Below, piece by piece: positions 50,502 through 59,467 of a stretch of 64,000 nt of DNA. The position numbers and the translations under genes were made by a program. Location: assembly GCF_028743515.2 (NCBI RefSeq), contig NZ_CP117969.2, positions 927,001-991,000 of the forward strand. The letters are read 5' to 3'. The notes below the pieces were generated by a model that was not told where the DNA came from, ran no database searches, and was given only the letters and a program-made list of their open reading frames with translations. Origin of the DNA: Imtechella halotolerans (GTDB lineage Bacteria; Bacteroidota; Bacteroidia; Flavobacteriales; Flavobacteriaceae). How positions within the stretch are numbered: the stretch's first letter is position 1; every line of letters begins with the position of its first letter.

Positions 50502-52928
50502 TTATTTTCTGAGTTCAGCACCCAGTTGTTTTTCAAAATTTTGTTGAAGTTTTGACATTACCTTCTCAATTTGTTTATCAGTAAGTGTTTGTTCTTCATC
50601 TTGTAAAACAAAACTTAGCGCATAACTCTTTTTACCTTCTGGTAGGTTTTTCCCTTGATAGACATCAAAAAGACTCATATCTTTTAGCAAGGATTTTTCA
50701 CTTTGCATGGCGGTATGATGCAATTGCTCAAAAGTAACCGACTCGTCTAGTAACAATGCTAAATCACGTCTCACTTCTGGATATTTAGCAAGTTCCTTAA
50801 AAGAAACCTTATGATTTTGAACCAACTGATGTACATTTTTCCAGTCGATATCAGCATAAACTACTTCTTGTTTGATATCAAATGCCTTCAAAATTGATTT
50901 TTTTACAATACCAAATTCAGCAAGTCGAATTTTTCCACTACTTAATATAAGTCCTTCCTGAAAAACGTCTGTTTTAAAAGGAGCAGATTTTAGTTTAGAT
51001 AGTCCTAGACGATCGAAAATAGTTTGTAAAACTCCCTTTAGGTAAAAGAAATCACTTTTTTTGGAAATGGTATTCCAGCTTTCATTAAAACGATCACCGG
51101 TTATAAATAAACTTAGGTGCTTATTTTCCGTATAATTTTCATAGCGATGATACGTTTTTCCAAACTCAAACAGCTTAAGATCTGGTCTGCGACGATTACT
51201 GTTGTAGGCAATGGCCTCTAAACCTGAGAATAACATTGACTGACGCATGGCAGAAAGATCAGCACTAAGTGGATTTAACATCATCACATTATGTTCCTCT
51301 TTCAGTTGTTCAGAAAGCTTAGTATAACTACTTGAGGTAAGGCTATTGGCCATCATTTCATTAAATCCTTGACCTACCAGTTGATTTGCTATAATGTTTT
51401 GAACTTTATAGTCTTCGTAGCGAGAAGAATGTGAAACAGTTGCATTGAGCTTTTCAGTGAAATCAATCTGATTATAACCGTAAATACGAAGAATTTCCTC
51501 AATAACATCTACATCACGCTGAACATCCACTCTATAAGGAGGAATAGATAATCCAACACCACGCTCAGTTACACTGTTAATTTTCATATCTAAGGAGGTT
51601 AGAATATTTTTTATGACCTCTTTTGGAATTTCCTGGCCTATCAGTTTATCAACTTTTTCAAAGGCTAAGAATACTTGAAAATCTTCCACTTTTTTAGGAT
51701 AGATATCCGTAACATCCATTGAAATTTCTCCTCCAGCCACTTGCTGTATTAAAATTGCTGCGCGTAATAAGGCATATTTTACGTTATTAATATCTATACC
51801 TCGTTCAAAACGGAACGAAGCATCAGTGCTTAGTCCGTGTCGTTTAGCAGTTTTACGAACAGAAACCGGATTGAAATAGGCACTTTCTAAAAATATCTGA
51901 GTAGTGTTTTCAGTTACTCCTGAACTGAGTCCTCCAAAAACACCAGCAATACACAATGGCTTTTCAGCATCACATATCATTAAATCTTCTGAATGCAACG
52001 TACGCTCTACTTCATCTAAGGTTGTAAATTTAGTACCATCAGCTACGGTTTTTACAAGAATTTTGTTGCCACTTATTTTTGCTGCATCAAATGCATGTAA
52101 TGGCTGTCCAAGTTCATGAAGTACATAGTTAGTTATGTCAACAATATTATTTTTAGGAGTAAGTCCAATGGCTTTTAATCTATTTTTTATCCAATCTGGA
52201 GACTCAGCTACTTTCACGCCAGTAATGGTTACACCAGCATAGCGAGGAGCTAATTCATTATTTTCAACTTCCACATCAATTTTCAAGGTTCTGTTATTGA
52301 CATGAAAACTGCTGGTAGAAGGGGAGATTAATTCAAGGGATACTCCTTTTTGAATGAGTCCTGCTTTAAGGTCTCTGGCCACACCGTGATGACTCATAGC
52401 ATCGGCACGGTTGGGAGTGAGGCCAATCTCAAAAACCTCATCATTTTCAATTTGAAATACTTGGGCACATGGTGTACCTGGAACAAGACTTTCATCTAGA
52501 ATCATAATACCCTCATGTCCTTGTCCAAGTCCTAATTCATCTTCTGCACAAATCATTCCATGGCTTTCTTCCCCACGTATTTTTCCCTTTTTTATTTCCC
52601 ATGGATTGCCTTGAGCATCATATAGCATAGTTCCAATGGTGGCAACTGGCACTTTCTGTCCCACAGCTACATTAGGAGCTCCACATACAATTTGCACCAC
52701 TTGATCTTGTCCAATTGCTACCTTAGTAACTTTTAATCGATCGGCATTTGGATGTTGCTCACATTCCAAAACATGTCCTACTACAACTCCTTTAAGACCT
52801 CCTTTTACAGATTCGTACACAGAAACACCTTCTACTTCAAGTCCTAAATCGGTTAGTAATTCTGCTGTTTGCTCAGCATTCCACTCTGTTTTTATGAATT
52901 GTTTAATCCAGTTGTATGAAATCTTCAT
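50502..52928 (-). CDS. pheT: Phenylalanine-tRNA ligase beta subunit
   Basis: An 808-residue subunit of the alpha2-beta2 PheRS. Domains in order: N-terminal part, EMAP-type tRNA-binding domain at about 40-150 (GVVVGHVLECEQHPNADRLK, cut here, and VCGAPNV), B3/B4 (residues 210-400, GLTPKNNIVDITNYVLHELG), B5 (about 405-475) and the C-terminal anticodon-binding domain FDX-ACB (from about 715, FKELAKYPEVRRDLALLL). pheS is not beside it, so the two genes are separated in this genome, which is common in Bacteroidota. Confidence 0.98.
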   Translation of the reverse strand: MKISYNWIKQFIKTEWNAEQTAELLTDLGLEVEGVSVYESVKGGLKGVVVGHVLECEQHPNADRLKVTKVAIGQDQVVQIVCGAPNVAVGQKVPVATIGTMLYDAQGNPWEIKKGKIRGEESHGMICAEDELGLGQGHEGIMILDESLVPGTPCAQVFQIENDEVFEIGLTPNRADAMSHHGVARDLKAGLIQKGVSLELISPSTSSFHVNNRTLKIDVEVENNELAPRYAGVTITGVKVAESPDWIKNRLKAIGLTPKNNIVDITNYVLHELGQPLHAFDAAKISGNKILVKTVADGTKFTTLDEVERTLHSEDLMICDAEKPLCIAGVFGGLSSGVTENTTQIFLESAYFNPVSVRKTAKRHGLSTDASFRFERGIDINNVKYALLRAAILIQQVAGGEISMDVTDIYPKKVEDFQVFLAFEKVDKLIGQEIPKEVIKNILTSLDMKINSVTERGVGLSIPPYRVDVQRDVDVIEEILRIYGYNQIDFTEKLNATVSHSSRYEDYKVQNIIANQLVGQGFNEMMANSLTSSSYTKLSEQLKEEHNVMMLNPLSADLSAMRQSMLFSGLEAIAYNSNRRRPDLKLFEFGKTYHRYENYTENKHLSLFITGDRFNESWNTISKKSDFFYLKGVLQTIFDRLGLSKLKSAPFKTDVFQEGLILSSGKIRLAEFGIVKKSILKAFDIKQEVVYADIDWKNVHQLVQNHKVSFKELAKYPEVRRDLALLLDESVTFEQLHHTAMQSEKSLLKDMSLFDVYQGKNLPEGKKSYALSFVLQDEEQTLTDKQIEKVMSKLQQNFEKQLGAELRK

Positions 52929-53122
52929 GGTACAATTTTAATGAAGCGCAAAAATAAGAATCCTTTGGGTTTTATGCCTAGTATTATGCTCTTAAAAATT
53001 GGTGATTTTTTCATTTTGTTAAAGAATAAAAAAAATGTAATTTCACATAAACCATTGGAAGAAAAGAAGAAAGGGTGAATGAAATGCATTTCAATGGATT
53101 AATTGTCTTGTAAATCCTTTTT

Positions 53123-54373
53123 ATGAAATCATACTTTTCTATCTGTTTCTTATTGGTTTTTGTACAATTTAGTTCGCTTTATGGGCAGTCAATGACGGCA
53201 CCTACCACTAAAAAAAGTACCACCACCACAACAGCTACTCCTACGTCAACAGGTCAAAGTGAATGGGCTCTTGTCATGACTAAGATGACGGGGCAAGCGG
53301 ATGTTTTACAGCGCTGGAAAACAAGGTTGGAGTATCCAAAGGACGAAATAAAAGCAGATTGGGATGATTCGTATGATATTACCAATCTTACCTATATAGG
53401 TGATACTTGGACCCTGGTTACCGCTAAAAATACGGATTTACACGCACAGCAATGGTATACCAGGTTAGATGTCGAATCGCTTTTTGAAGAAGTAAAAAAG
53501 GAGTATAAGGCAAGCAAAATGCTTGTTTCTGTTACTTATGGAGCTGGTTTATGGGCATTGGTATCTTCTAAAGGGACTAAATATACTCACCAGTATGCGC
53601 TCTATCATAAAAATGGATTTCCTCAATCCTATATGGATCAACGAATAGCTGAAGGATATTATTTATCGGATATGGCCTTTGGTGCAGGCAGTTGGTTTAC
53701 TGTTTTTTCAAAGGATAGCAAAACTTCGAATCAAATGTACCATACTAGCTTTAGTTTTCCTAAGGACAAGATAGAGTCCTATTGGGATAAAGGTTATCGA
53801 ATAAATCTTCTCAAATACTTAGATGATAGATGGGTATTATCCATGATTTTGAATTCTGATTATGGACAACAAGCGTGGCGTACGCGCTATGAGTTTCCTA
53901 AAAAAGAAATTGATGAATTATGGAAAGATGGCTATTCTATAACAGATATGAGTTACCTTCCAGGAAGTAAAAATACAGCCTTGTCAACTACTTCTTCTAA
54001 TCTTTTGGGTACATGGGTTTATGAAGATTATTTTGCTGAAGAATATATAGAATTTCTATCTGACGGTTTTGTAAAGATGACTATTATTGATTTGTATAAT
54101 GATACTACTACCGTATATGGAGGAAGTGGATTTACAGACCCTAACCTAGGAAAGGTAGATATTAAATTCGAAACAAATACAAAGGTTTTTCCATATCACC
54201 TGGATATAGTTGTGTATCAAAATAGAAAAGAATTGCAACGCAACAAAGCCATTTACAAAATTGACAAGGACCAGCTAACAGTCAAAGCGCCTGAAAGTTA
54301 TACCCAAAAAAGGGCCGTGAATTTTAATGATGAAGATTCCTATTCAATTGACGTTTATACCAAATCAAACTAA
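53123..54373 (+). CDS. Exported protein with five tryptophan repeats of about 47 residues
   Basis: A 416-residue protein with a signal peptide (CFLLVFVQFSSLYGQS), a Thr-rich linker (residues 25-46), then five repeats of 46-48 residues, each opening with Trp then A/T/F/V (Trp48, 96, 144, 191, 237) and containing a later W-x-TR or similar, an FP, and GY-x-I. This resembles the DUF7477 beta-propeller-like repeats. The last 120 residues form a lipocalin-like beta domain (LLGTWVYEDYFAEEYIEFL). The role is unknown. It ends 1 base before the recG stop on the other strand. Confidence 0.75.
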   Translation: MKSYFSICFLLVFVQFSSLYGQSMTAPTTKKSTTTTTATPTSTGQSEWALVMTKMTGQADVLQRWKTRLEYPKDEIKADWDDSYDITNLTYIGDTWTLVTAKNTDLHAQQWYTRLDVESLFEEVKKEYKASKMLVSVTYGAGLWALVSSKGTKYTHQYALYHKNGFPQSYMDQRIAEGYYLSDMAFGAGSWFTVFSKDSKTSNQMYHTSFSFPKDKIESYWDKGYRINLLKYLDDRWVLSMILNSDYGQQAWRTRYEFPKKEIDELWKDGYSITDMSYLPGSKNTALSTTSSNLLGTWVYEDYFAEEYIEFLSDGFVKMTIIDLYNDTTTVYGGSGFTDPNLGKVDIKFETNTKVFPYHLDIVVYQNRKELQRNKAIYKIDKDQLTVKAPESYTQKRAVNFNDEDSYSIDVYTKSN

Positions 54374-54374
54374 T

Positions 54375-56489
54375 TTAACTGATATAGTTCCAAATGGTCT
54401 TATTTTTTTGGAGACGCTCGTAGGAAACTCTAACCTCTTTGTTTAGAGGATCTTCTAAATTAGGATCACTTTTTAATAATTGAATAGCATAGTATCTTGC
54501 CGTTTTAAGTATATCATTGTCTTTGACAATATCAGCGATCTTAAGCGTAAGCACTCCACTTTGCTGTGTTCCCATTAAATCACCGGGTCCACGTAGTTTT
54601 AAGTCTACTTCCGCAATTTCAAATCCATCATTGGTCTGTGTCATGGTTTGTAATCGAGTTTTAGAATCATCACTGAGTTTATGCCCAGTCATTAAAATAC
54701 AAAAACTCTGTTCAGCCCCACGTCCAACACGTCCACGTAATTGATGTAACTGAGAAAGTCCAAATCTCTCGGCGCTTTCAATGATCATTACAGAAGCATT
54801 CGGTACATTTACACCTACTTCAATCACAGTGGTGGCCACCATTATCTGAGTTTCTCCTTTAATAAACCGCTCCATTTCATAATCCTTATCGGCGGGCTTC
54901 ATTTGTCCATGAACAATTGATATTTGGTATTCTGGTTGTGGAAAAGACCGTACTATACTCTCATATCCATCCATTAAATCTTTATAGTCCAGTGTTTCAG
55001 ATTCTTGAATCAAAGGATAGACCACATATACTTGACGCCCTTTGTTAATTTCATCTTTTAAAAATTGAAATACCTTTAGACGATTACTATCGTATCTATG
55101 CACCGTTTTAATAGGCTTACGCCCTGGAGGAAGTTCATCTATTACGGAAACATCTAAATCTCCATATAAACTCATCGCTAAAGTACGTGGAATTGGAGTA
55201 GCTGTCATAACAAGTATATGAGGAGGCATGGTATTTTTATGCCATAGCTTGGCACGTTGAGCTACACCAAAACGATGTTGTTCATCGATTATAGCTAACC
55301 CTAAATTTTGGAATTGTACTTTATCTTCTAACACTGCATGCGTACCAATAAGAATATGCAGAAGACCATTCTCCAATTGTTCATGAATTTCTCTTCTATC
55401 GGCTGCTTTCGTAGACCCTGTAAGTAATTGTACATTCACAGGCAATTCTTTTAACAACTCCATTATACCATTATAATGTTGTGTTGCCAAAATTTCAGTA
55501 GGCGCCATTATACATGCTTGAAATCCATTGTCTATGGCTAGTAACATACTCATTAAAGCCACGATCGTTTTTCCTGAACCTACATCTCCTTGAAGCAAAC
55601 GATTCATTTGGGCATTAGATCCCATATCATTCCTTATTTCCTTTATAACCCTTTTTTGGGCATTGGTAAGTTCAAAGGGGAGGTGATTGTTGTAAAAATC
55701 TGAAAAAAGTTCCCCAACCTTGTCAAAAACAAAGCCTTTGATGCGTTGCTTGTGCAAGAGATTCTTTCTAACAAGTTGGAGCTGAATAAAGAATAATTCT
55801 TCAAATTTTAAACGAAACTGAGCTTTAGCTAATAATTCTTGACTCTTAGGGAAATGAATATTAAATAAGGCTTCTGCCTTTGATATAAGGTGTAATTCCT
55901 CGATAATTGATTTTGGCAATGACTCATGAAACCGTACACCGGATTCATTAAAGAGTTCTTGCATTAATTGATTAATTACCCTATTTGTAATTCCTTTATT
56001 AGTAAGTTTTTCAGTAGAAGGATACACTGGTTGCATTGCTGTTCTCAGACTTTGCTCATGTTCCCTCATTAATTCCATTTCTGGATGTGGCATGGAAAAT
56101 ACACCATTAAACCAGTTACACCGTCCAAAAACAACATAAGGTTCATTAATCTTAAGACTGTCCTTAATCCATTTATGACCTCTAAACCACACTAATTCCA
56201 TTTCTCCTGTATCATCAACAAAGGTAGCCACAAGTCGTTTTCCAAAGCCCTTATTGCCAGTTTCGACCATTTTCAAATGGATTATTTTTCCAATAATCTG
56301 AACTTCTGCATTATTTCGTTGTAACTGATTTATCTTATAATATTGGGTCTTGTCAATGTATCTATTTGGAAAGAAATGTAATAAATCCTGGTATTGATGT
56401 ATACCCAGTTCAGTCTTAAGCAGTTGCGCCCTTTGTGGACCAACTTTTTTCAAATAATCTATAGGTGTATATAAAAATTGCGGATTCAT
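54375..56489 (-). CDS. recG: ATP-dependent DNA helicase RecG
   Basis: A 704-residue helicase that reverses stalled forks. The wedge domain lies in the N-terminal third, the Walker A motif is GDVGSGKTIVALM, motif II is DEQHRFGVAQRAKL, and the ATTVIEVGVNVPNASV and HQLRGRVGRGAEQS blocks are typical of RecG. The ATG at 56489 (MNPQFLYTPIDYLKKVGPQR) is chosen because homologues begin there; an upstream start at 56540 adds a non-matching extension. It is a single gene with no terminator visible. Confidence 0.96.
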   Translation of the reverse strand: MNPQFLYTPIDYLKKVGPQRAQLLKTELGIHQYQDLLHFFPNRYIDKTQYYKINQLQRNNAEVQIIGKIIHLKMVETGNKGFGKRLVATFVDDTGEMELVWFRGHKWIKDSLKINEPYVVFGRCNWFNGVFSMPHPEMELMREHEQSLRTAMQPVYPSTEKLTNKGITNRVINQLMQELFNESGVRFHESLPKSIIEELHLISKAEALFNIHFPKSQELLAKAQFRLKFEELFFIQLQLVRKNLLHKQRIKGFVFDKVGELFSDFYNNHLPFELTNAQKRVIKEIRNDMGSNAQMNRLLQGDVGSGKTIVALMSMLLAIDNGFQACIMAPTEILATQHYNGIMELLKELPVNVQLLTGSTKAADRREIHEQLENGLLHILIGTHAVLEDKVQFQNLGLAIIDEQHRFGVAQRAKLWHKNTMPPHILVMTATPIPRTLAMSLYGDLDVSVIDELPPGRKPIKTVHRYDSNRLKVFQFLKDEINKGRQVYVVYPLIQESETLDYKDLMDGYESIVRSFPQPEYQISIVHGQMKPADKDYEMERFIKGETQIMVATTVIEVGVNVPNASVMIIESAERFGLSQLHQLRGRVGRGAEQSFCILMTGHKLSDDSKTRLQTMTQTNDGFEIAEVDLKLRGPGDLMGTQQSGVLTLKIADIVKDNDILKTARYYAIQLLKSDPNLEDPLNKEVRVSYERLQKNKTIWNYIS

Positions 56490-56587
56490 TCTGACGAAGA
56501 TACTATTTTTCATTTTTGCAAAAAACAAATTCCTGTTCAAGTGATACCATATAATTTTAGTACCTTAACACTGCTAAACTTTCATTT

Positions 56588-57490
56588 ATGAATGCACTTG
56601 TAATAAGCGGAGGAGGCAGTAAAGGAGCTTTTGCCGGTGGTGTTGCCCAATATCTTATAGAAGAATTAAATAAGGATTACCAATTATACCTAGGTACATC
56701 AACTGGGAGTCTACTAGTGTCACATTTGGCTTTAAAAGAAACTCAGAAAATAAAAGAAGTGTATACTTCAGTGACGCAAAAAAGTATTTTTAGTCATTGT
56801 CCCTTTACCATTACTGAAAAACATGGAAGTCAAAATATTGGAATAAACCACCTAAATGTGCTTAGAAATTTCATGAGGGGGAGTAAAACCTTTGGTGAAA
56901 GTTATAATCTTCAAAGCCTTATAAAACAAACATTTACAGAAGCTGAATTTTCTAAATTGCAATCTTCTGATAAAGAAATCATTGTTACTGTTAGTAACCT
57001 GTCAATGAATGAAGTGGAGTATAAATCAATTAATGATTTTAGTTACCATGAGTTTTGTGAATGGATATGGATTTCGTGTAATTATACTCCTTTTATGAGC
57101 CTTGTTAATAAGAACGGTTGTGAATATGCAGACGGCGGGCTAGGGTGTATGGTTCCAATAGAAGAGGCTATACGAAGGGGGGCTAAGACGGTGGATGCTA
57201 TTATATTACAAACAGAAGTGACTCATTTGAACAGACTTCCCGCTCGCAATGCGTTTTCCCTTCTTACCAATATGTTCGCTTTTATGCTTGACCGGATCGA
57301 AAAACAAAATATTAGAATTGGTAAATTGGTAGCCAACTATAATGACGCTATTATCAACTTTTACTATACTCCAGTAATACTCACCACTAATTCCCTTATT
57401 TTTCAAAAAGAAAAAATGTCACAGTGGTGGCAGAGTGGTTTTGAATTTGCTCGATTAAAAAATCAACAAAGCAGTGCCTTGGAAACTTAG
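56588..57490 (+). CDS. Patatin-like phospholipase
   Basis: A 300-residue lipase of the patatin fold. The oxyanion loop is GGGSKGAFAGG (residues 7-17), the serine nucleophile is in GTSTGS (about 38-43) and the catalytic Asp is in YADGGLG. A Ser-Asp dyad without other domains fits soluble cytoplasmic enzymes acting on lipids. The substrate is unknown. It is convergent with the next gene with a 4-base overlap of stops. Confidence 0.92.
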   Translation: MNALVISGGGSKGAFAGGVAQYLIEELNKDYQLYLGTSTGSLLVSHLALKETQKIKEVYTSVTQKSIFSHCPFTITEKHGSQNIGINHLNVLRNFMRGSKTFGESYNLQSLIKQTFTEAEFSKLQSSDKEIIVTVSNLSMNEVEYKSINDFSYHEFCEWIWISCNYTPFMSLVNKNGCEYADGGLGCMVPIEEAIRRGAKTVDAIILQTEVTHLNRLPARNAFSLLTNMFAFMLDRIEKQNIRIGKLVANYNDAIINFYYTPVILTTNSLIFQKEKMSQWWQSGFEFARLKNQQSSALET

Positions 57491-58008
57491 TCCCATAATT
57501 CTTGAATTTCTTTTTTGATATGCGCTAGGGCATTGGCAGAAGGTGTTTGTTTGTCAATATATTCACTCAGAACTGCCTCACGGAGTTTATCGGCAGACGT
57601 CGTTTTTTCATTCATGGCAGCTTTCCTAATGACCTGAATAGTGGCATTTTTTGCTGCTTTAACAATATTCCAACCTTCATCACTCATATAAATTTGTTGA
57701 GAAATATTATGGTCAAATTCCTGCTCAATAGTGGCTATCAATAGGTTTTCATATGCAGAAGTTTGATCAGATATAGGAGGTACACGTAACAAGAGTTTTT
57801 GAGGGGCCATACGCTCTAAGAACAATGTAATTCGTTCATAGGCTTGTAATCGTATTGGTAAAATTGATTTATGAGTTTCTTTATGCAATAAATACCTTCT
57901 TCGACCTTCTTCATTTGCGGTATGAAGTTTAAAAAAATAAAACGCAATGATACCTGTGAGTAGTGCTGGTAAAAAATAAAAAAGCAGTTGTACTATTGAT
58001 ATATCCAT
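57487..58008 (-). CDS. Single-pass membrane protein of unknown function
   Basis: A 173-residue protein with one N-terminal membrane helix (residues 5-26, LLFYFLPALLTGIIAFYFF) and a helical cytoplasmic part with RRRYLLHKETHKSILPIRLQ and FDHNISQQIYMSDEGWNIVK. The pattern resembles a hypothetical family common in flavobacteria that I cannot name. It precedes nothing close on this strand; the M20 gene upstream ends with a terminator 20 bases before its start, so it is a separate unit. Confidence 0.65.
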   Translation of the reverse strand: MDISIVQLLFYFLPALLTGIIAFYFFKLHTANEEGRRRYLLHKETHKSILPIRLQAYERITLFLERMAPQKLLLRVPPISDQTSAYENLLIATIEQEFDHNISQQIYMSDEGWNIVKAAKNATIQVIRKAAMNEKTTSADKLREAVLSEYIDKQTPSANALAHIKKEIQELWD

Positions 58009-58020
58009 GTCCTAAAAATG

Positions 58021-58057
58021 AAAACTTGTCAAATATACAAGATATCTGACAAGTTTT
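58021..58057 (-). terminator. Rho-independent terminator of the M20 gene
   Basis: Stem AAAACTTGTC (58021-58030) with GACAAGTTTT (58048-58057), followed on the minus strand by CATTTTT, 22 bases after the stop of the M20 gene. Confidence 0.85.
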
Positions 58058-58078
58058 TGTAGTGAACTATTGCCTGAA

Positions 58079-59344
58079 TTACTTTAAATAATCAAAAACA
58101 ATCTGTGTAAATGTTTTGACCCCTAAAAGCAATCCACTCTCATCTATATAGAAATCAGGAGTATGGTGTAACGTGGCTTCTTTATCTACAGGCTTTCCAC
58201 CAAGGAAAAAGTAGAACCCAGGAATTTCCTTTTGAAAAAATGAAAAATCTTCTGCGCCCGTTACGGCCTTACCTAATAATACATTTTCTTTACCTGCCGC
58301 TTTCTCCAGTGAAGGAAGGACTTTGGCTGTGAGATCCGGATCATTGAAGGTAATTGGAAGTCCATTTTCTATCGTTATGCTTGCCTGAGCATTGTAGGCT
58401 TTTGCAATGGCGGGAACCATTTCCTTCATCCGCTTATTAAGTTTTTCTTGCATGGAATAGTCTAAAGTTCGGATAGTACCTACCATCTCAGCGGTCTCTG
58501 GGATAATATTGTTACGCACACCACTGGTTATTTTACCAACAGTAATGACGGCCGCTTCATTGGTTAGTTCCATTTCTCGACTAATAATAGATTGTAAGCC
58601 GTCAATAATTTTTGCAGATACCATTATAGGATCTACGCCTGTCCATGGAGAGGATCCATGTGCTTGTTTTCCTGTAACTTTAATATCAAATCTCTGGGCA
58701 GCGGCCATTGTTCCTCCTGGTTTATATCGAATTTTACCTACCTCTAGATACGAACCAATATGAAGACCAAATATGGCCTCTACATCTGGATTTTTTAAAA
58801 CTCCTTCCTTAACCATTAGTTCTGCACCCCCTTCTTCTCCTTTAGGAGCACCTTCTTCTGCGGGTTGGAAAATGAATTTAATAGTCCCTGAAAAATCATT
58901 GTTTTTGGATAACACTTCAGCTACTCCCATAAGAATAGCTATATGGGTATCGTGACCACAGGCATGCATTACTCCTGTAGTTACCCCATCAAATTCTGTT
59001 ACTACTGTTGATTTAAATGGAAGGTCAACACGTTCCGTAACAGGAAGTGCATCTATATCTGCACGTAAGGCAATTACCTTTCCAGGTCTTTTCCCATGTA
59101 AAATTCCAACTACCCCTGTTTTAGCAACTCCAGTCTGCACTTGCATACCTAGGTTATTTAGGTGCTCAGCAATTTTTTCAGCAGTTTTGAATTCTCTATT
59201 TGACAACTCTGGGTGTTGATGAAAGTATCTTCTCCATTCAATAACCTTGGATTGGATAGATTCAATATCCTTGTCAATTTTCTTTTGTGCACAAAGGCTC
59301 AGTCCCAAAGGGAATAGTAACAACAGTACTTGAAGTTTTTTCAT
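58079..59344 (-). CDS. M20 family amidohydrolase, exported
   Basis: A 421-residue zinc hydrolase of the hippurate hydrolase / IAA-amino-acid hydrolase group with a signal peptide (LLLLFPLGLSLCAQ). Metal ligands are seen as HACGHDTHIA, EEGAPKGEEGGA (acid pair) and EGHHTP-like near the end, ATLHHTPDFY. The dimerisation (lid) domain lies at about 205-325. It removes acyl groups from amino acids in the periplasm. It is a single gene with its own terminator. Confidence 0.93.
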   Translation of the reverse strand: MKKLQVLLLLFPLGLSLCAQKKIDKDIESIQSKVIEWRRYFHQHPELSNREFKTAEKIAEHLNNLGMQVQTGVAKTGVVGILHGKRPGKVIALRADIDALPVTERVDLPFKSTVVTEFDGVTTGVMHACGHDTHIAILMGVAEVLSKNNDFSGTIKFIFQPAEEGAPKGEEGGAELMVKEGVLKNPDVEAIFGLHIGSYLEVGKIRYKPGGTMAAAQRFDIKVTGKQAHGSSPWTGVDPIMVSAKIIDGLQSIISREMELTNEAAVITVGKITSGVRNNIIPETAEMVGTIRTLDYSMQEKLNKRMKEMVPAIAKAYNAQASITIENGLPITFNDPDLTAKVLPSLEKAAGKENVLLGKAVTGAEDFSFFQKEIPGFYFFLGGKPVDKEATLHHTPDFYIDESGLLLGVKTFTQIVFDYLK

Positions 59345-59467
59345 CGGATTGGTGGATGTAATGATTTAGTAACCGAAAGGTAACCAATCTTTTGTACAAT
59401 GTTCATAAAAAATATGAAATACGCTTTAGAATGCGTCTATAAAGGGTTAATTTCACAGCGTTGATAA

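Noticed and set aside
59390-59425. Promoter TTTTG and TACGCTTT before uvrD
   Set aside because: The -7 box does not fit TAnnTTTG and the spacing is about 25 bases, outside the usual range.
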